Below are positions 60,348 to 64,000 of a DNA stretch of 64,000 nt, piece by piece. The position numbers were made by a program, and so were the translations under genes. The notes below the pieces were generated by a model. The model did not search any database. It was given only the letters and a program-made list of their open reading frames with translations, and was not told the origin of the DNA. Where the stretch lies: contig NC_082612.1 in assembly GCF_030936135.1 (NCBI RefSeq), positions 15,235,001-15,299,000 of the forward strand, given 5' to 3'. How positions within the stretch are numbered: position 1 is the stretch's first letter; every line of letters starts with the position of its first letter. The stretch comes from Gavia stellata. Taxonomy: Eukaryota; Chordata; Aves; Gaviiformes; Gaviidae.

Positions 60348-63038
60348 AGATAGGTAAAGCCTTGTCTTCAGGTGTGTAACTATTAATTTGGAAAACCTGG
60401 CTTTAGAACTGAAAACACTGTAGAGTGCCTATCTTGAAACAGCAACAGATGAAGGGATGAATCAAAGTCATGTCAGAAACACTTCAATGCTTTCATTCCA
60501 CAATTGCTCAGGTTCTCTCCTTTCAGCAGAAACATAATGCCTTTGCAAACAATTGTATCAAAATAAAGCCTCCCAACCTAATGGCTTTTCATTCTTGAGG
60601 TTAACACAGGTAAAATGCATCATTCAGTGCTGTCAAGCATGACAGCAAATTAGAGCACACCAAAACCACATTAAAAATGGAAGGTGTTTTCCCACCGAAT
60701 TCAAAAGATTCCTGCAGTGCAAGTTATCTGACAAGCTTTGTTGCATAAGAATTCATACACCTTCGCTAATGTTTTCAAACTTTATTAAAAATCAAAAGTT
60801 TCTGTAAACCCCTTAAAAATTCTATTTAGCTTGGGAGAAGTGTAGGTTTGGGGGTTTTTTTTAAGGCTGCTTGGAGACAGCTCATCAGCTGGAAATTCTT
60901 TGCCTCTTAAATGATGCTCCTTTGTGTCTGAAAGCGGTGAAATTATACCACTGCAACACCTTTTGCAAGGTCTGCAAACTATTTTCAGATTTGTGCATGA
61001 GGAGATAGATGCACAAAACCCGCCTACTAAAAAGGAGCAATTTTAGCAAGAGGATGGTACACTGAGTTGCATATGGTAACACAAAATTAATTTGTAAAAT
61101 CATTAGTAAAATTAGAGGGAATACTACCTACATGTAAGAGTAGACAGTTGCGTTAGATAAATACAGTCATTAACATGCACAAACCTCACCAGATACTAAG
61201 TTTGACCAGTAACTACATTCTGCCAGTTTAGGTGACCCAGTTCAAACCAAGGATTGCTAACATTGCCGTATTTCAGTTTATGTTACAAAAGGAAACAACA
61301 AAACACGATTTAATTCTGCCAAGAGATTAGTTTTTCACTTGCACATTGTGCATTAACAAGAATACCTATTCTCAAGTGACAGATATCGTAACGTTTCTAG
61401 ATTTTATAAGCAAGCATGTGACTTACTAAAATACTGTATTAGAATCTGTGAGAACTGCATAGCTCACAGAATTATGAAAGCCTGTATTCTTGTACCTTCT
61501 TAGGTGCCAGCTTCAATCAAAACCCTGAGAGGTTATTCAGAATTAAGAAGCCGTACTCGTTGCTTAGAAAAACATTAACAAGCTTAAAGGTAAAAGGCTG
61601 AGGCTCCTTATATCAGCCCCAGGGAAGCCTGGATCAGCCCCTGGATCAACTCCCCAGCTGAACAGTCTCAGTCTTTGGAAAGCAAAAGCTAAGAAAAAAG
61701 GTGGAAAAATAATGAACTACCAGATAACTGCTAAGTGTTCCTTAGGGTTTTCAGCCAACCACACCTCCTCCACACAATTTATTTGCAGTAGCACCAATCA
61801 AATACAGGTGAGAACGTCTCTGAGTGAAATCTCAGGCCAACTAGAATTCACAGCAAAGCTCCCACTAATTTTAGCACAGTCGGATTTTCACCCCGCAGAC
61901 CTGGGACCACATTGAGTAAAATGCACAGAACAAATTCACACTTTAGATCATACTCTACATTTTTCTTTCTACAGAGCTATTTTTTAGTAGCTAGATGTAC
62001 ATAATACAATATTTTCTTCAGTATTTTATGGATTGCAAATACTCTTTAGTGCATTTCAGTAGGATTTCTTTATCCAAAGGGAATTCTAAGTTTTAGAATC
62101 ACATTGCACAGAAAGCTTGAAAGAAGCCTGAACTAGTCCCACAAAGTTCACATCAGCAAAACATTGTAGCTTTCAGTATCAGCAAGCTCTCATTACTCTT
62201 TGGCAGCAGTAATTGAAAACAAGGTCTAGAGGGCAGCAATGACAGAAGGGTCAACAGGTTAAGTGTACTAAAAAACTACAAAATAAAAAAGGTGAACTCT
62301 ACAGTTAAATAAAGGAGTTACTCATACAAAATATCACTGAACATAAATCAGGTGGAGAGGCATTGGACTAACCAAGTCTATGCAAGCTGATCTTTGCATG
62401 AAAATCACCAAGGAAAAATAACAAATACTTCCGAAATCAAATATGGTAAAGCCAAAAATAACCACTCTAGGTTTACTGCATGTCATTGCTTCATTATAAA
62501 TCTTTGAACAAACTTAACATTATGCTACCTGTACAGTCACCCCAGGAATAAATCATGAAAACCAGCTGAACCTTACCTACTTTGTATTAAATTTGTACCA
62601 ACATTTGGTCTGTGAAATGAGCTGCAGGCTCAACACTGAACACTCACAATTCAGAGCTGCCAGTGTGCACCAATAATTAATAAGTTAAAATTTTAGTACT
62701 TCCACCCAAATCTTCAGTTTAACAGCAGGAATGGGAACAGTTTCCTCAAGTTAGAGGGGCTGACTTTTCTGAAAGCTGCCAGCCATTCTTTCTCACACAT
62801 ATCACTGATAAAGGTTTCGCAGCAGCTCTCTTAAATAGCAGAACAAGTAGTTATCCAGAAAAAACCCTAAAGGAATCTTTCCTACCCTCAGGTTAGACAA
62901 AATGCTATTATTCAAAAGGTATACTCTCCCATTAAAGGGTAAAACTTCTGTCTGGAAGAACCTGATTGTGTTTCTGCAAGGGAAGTGACAAGACAGAGAA
63001 AAAGGCATTCATTTTTCTCCTCGCATTCGGTACACACT

Positions 63039-63057
63039 CACGTGTGCGCGCGCGTGC
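63039..63057. repeat. Alternating CG/TG tract
   Basis: Nineteen bases of strict purine/pyrimidine alternation (cacgtgtgcgcgcgcgtgc), with an unusual density of CpG for this AT-rich region. Confidence 0.85.
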
Positions 63058-64000
63058 TTCATTGCTCGGTTTCCTTTGTACTGATGCAAAATAAAATGCT
63101 TTTAAGAGGATTTCGGAAGCTAGAACATAAAAAACATAGAAAATAGCAGGCTCTTTCTTGAGTGTTGCTGAAGCAGTTGCAAACTGTACTGAAGCAGTGT
63201 ACATTCTCTCCTCCTGCTGGGCCTTTATGTATTTTTTTTCCTGAGCTGTACAACAGCTATTACAGTTGTGCCTTCTTTCAGGCACGCCCTCGGAAGATAA
63301 ATGCCCCTGAGGGAATGTTTAATGTATTTCTAAGCACCAAAGTCATCAAAAGACTAATCCAGATAGAATTTCTTTTAAAAGCATTTCCTTGTGCTATAAT
63401 AGTAATGACAGTGCTGCCTGTTCAACATTCTTTGCCACACCAAACAAGTTTTAAGTGAATTTCCAGATGTTACTCGCTCAGCACACTCTCCTGTAGCCAT
63501 GTACTCTTCCTGTAGTTATGCCAGTCACACCAGTATACAACAACCCTTCAGTCAGTGCATACTTTCATTATAAGCGTAGCTGCACACATTTATTGCCACA
63601 GTTTTTCTCATCTCTTTTGGTATCTCGAACAGACAAATGATGAAGTAATCTAGCTGAAAGAAATCACTCCATTTAGCAGAGACTGGAAGTGCTGTTAATG
63701 AAACCATCTAGTAACTGACTCCCCTTGTGTCCCTGGGTGTATAAGTAGTAAAAATTACCATCTGTTCAGTCATGTCATTCCTTTTTCCCCATTGTTTCTC
63801 ATCATTATTATATTACCCCACTCAGTCATGCCACAAAGACTTGTATATTCATCAAGTGACAGCAAAATAAGATGTCTATAAGAAACACAGGTAGCAGCTC
63901 ACAGCACTTTCTCCTGTGTGCTAAGTGAAATGTAAGCAAAAATAGACAAAGAATGCATCTCCAATCTTTAAGTCAATAGCCCCATTTGATTTTAATTGCA

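Larger units (their letters stand above)
40316..64000 (-). other. FREM2: Upstream FREM2 intron sequence, no exon found
   Basis: About 23.7 kb of AT-rich sequence upstream of the first exon I can support. That exon begins in mid-codon, so transcription must pass through this region. I checked candidate donor sites on the minus strand (for example near 42355, 47240, 53430 and 62574). None closes an open exon that ends in phase 1 with CSPG-like peptide. Content recognised: a CR1 fragment (about 60000-60240), a short AAAAT repeat (60325-60347), an alternating GC/GT tract (63039-63057) and many A or T runs. A small second exon could have been missed. Confidence 0.6.

Noticed and set aside
1..64000. 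tRNA, rRNA, CRISPR array, phage or bacterial gene system, endogenous retrovirus
   Set aside because: None was seen. There are no regularly spaced repeats, no paired LTRs, no gag or pol motifs and no recognisable tRNA boxes on reading the window.

Overview
The window is vertebrate nuclear DNA, most likely from a bird, or less likely another sauropsid. It is AT-rich and gene-sparse, with compact introns. The only interspersed repeats I can recognise are two decayed CR1 LINE fragments, and CR1 is the dominant avian LINE. There are no operons and no prokaryotic or viral genes.

One gene accounts for everything I can support. It is the 3' portion of FREM2 (FRAS1-related extracellular matrix protein 2), on the minus strand. 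I traced 22 consecutive coding exons from 40315 down to the stop codon at 2594-2596. Every intron begins with GT and ends with AG. The reading frame closes exactly across all 21 junctions, giving 1,423 full codons plus a stop. In order, the encoded chain is the end of the CSPG-repeat region, five Calx-beta domains (40315 to about 15800), a long conserved C-terminal ectodomain (about 15800 to 3879), and a last exon. The last exon holds a furin-type site, a single transmembrane helix and a short cytoplasmic tail ending in a PDZ-binding motif. Residue numbers in this annotation count from the first complete codon of the exon at 40169-40315.

Layout in plus coordinates: 1-454 is probably beyond the 3' end of the transcript. 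455-2593 is the inferred 3' UTR, with a good polyadenylation signal at 474-479. 2594-40315 holds the 22 exons and their introns. 40316-64000 is about 23.7 kb with no exon I can support, and I read it as part of a large 5' intron. The giant 5' exon coding for the signal peptide and most CSPG repeats must lie beyond 64000. A possible small second exon was not found.

The non-coding sequence holds two CR1 fragments (about 34833-35105 and 60000-60240), two short tandem duplications in the 9.1-kb intron (57-bp and 31-bp units), several microsatellites and one GC-richer patch (about 5880-6290). I found no RNA genes, CRISPR arrays or credible second protein-coding gene. The window looks like an ordinary, intact developmental gene rather than an undescribed system. 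The points most worth a second look are the modular exon-pair structure of the Calx-beta domains and the conserved processing, membrane and PDZ module at the C terminus.
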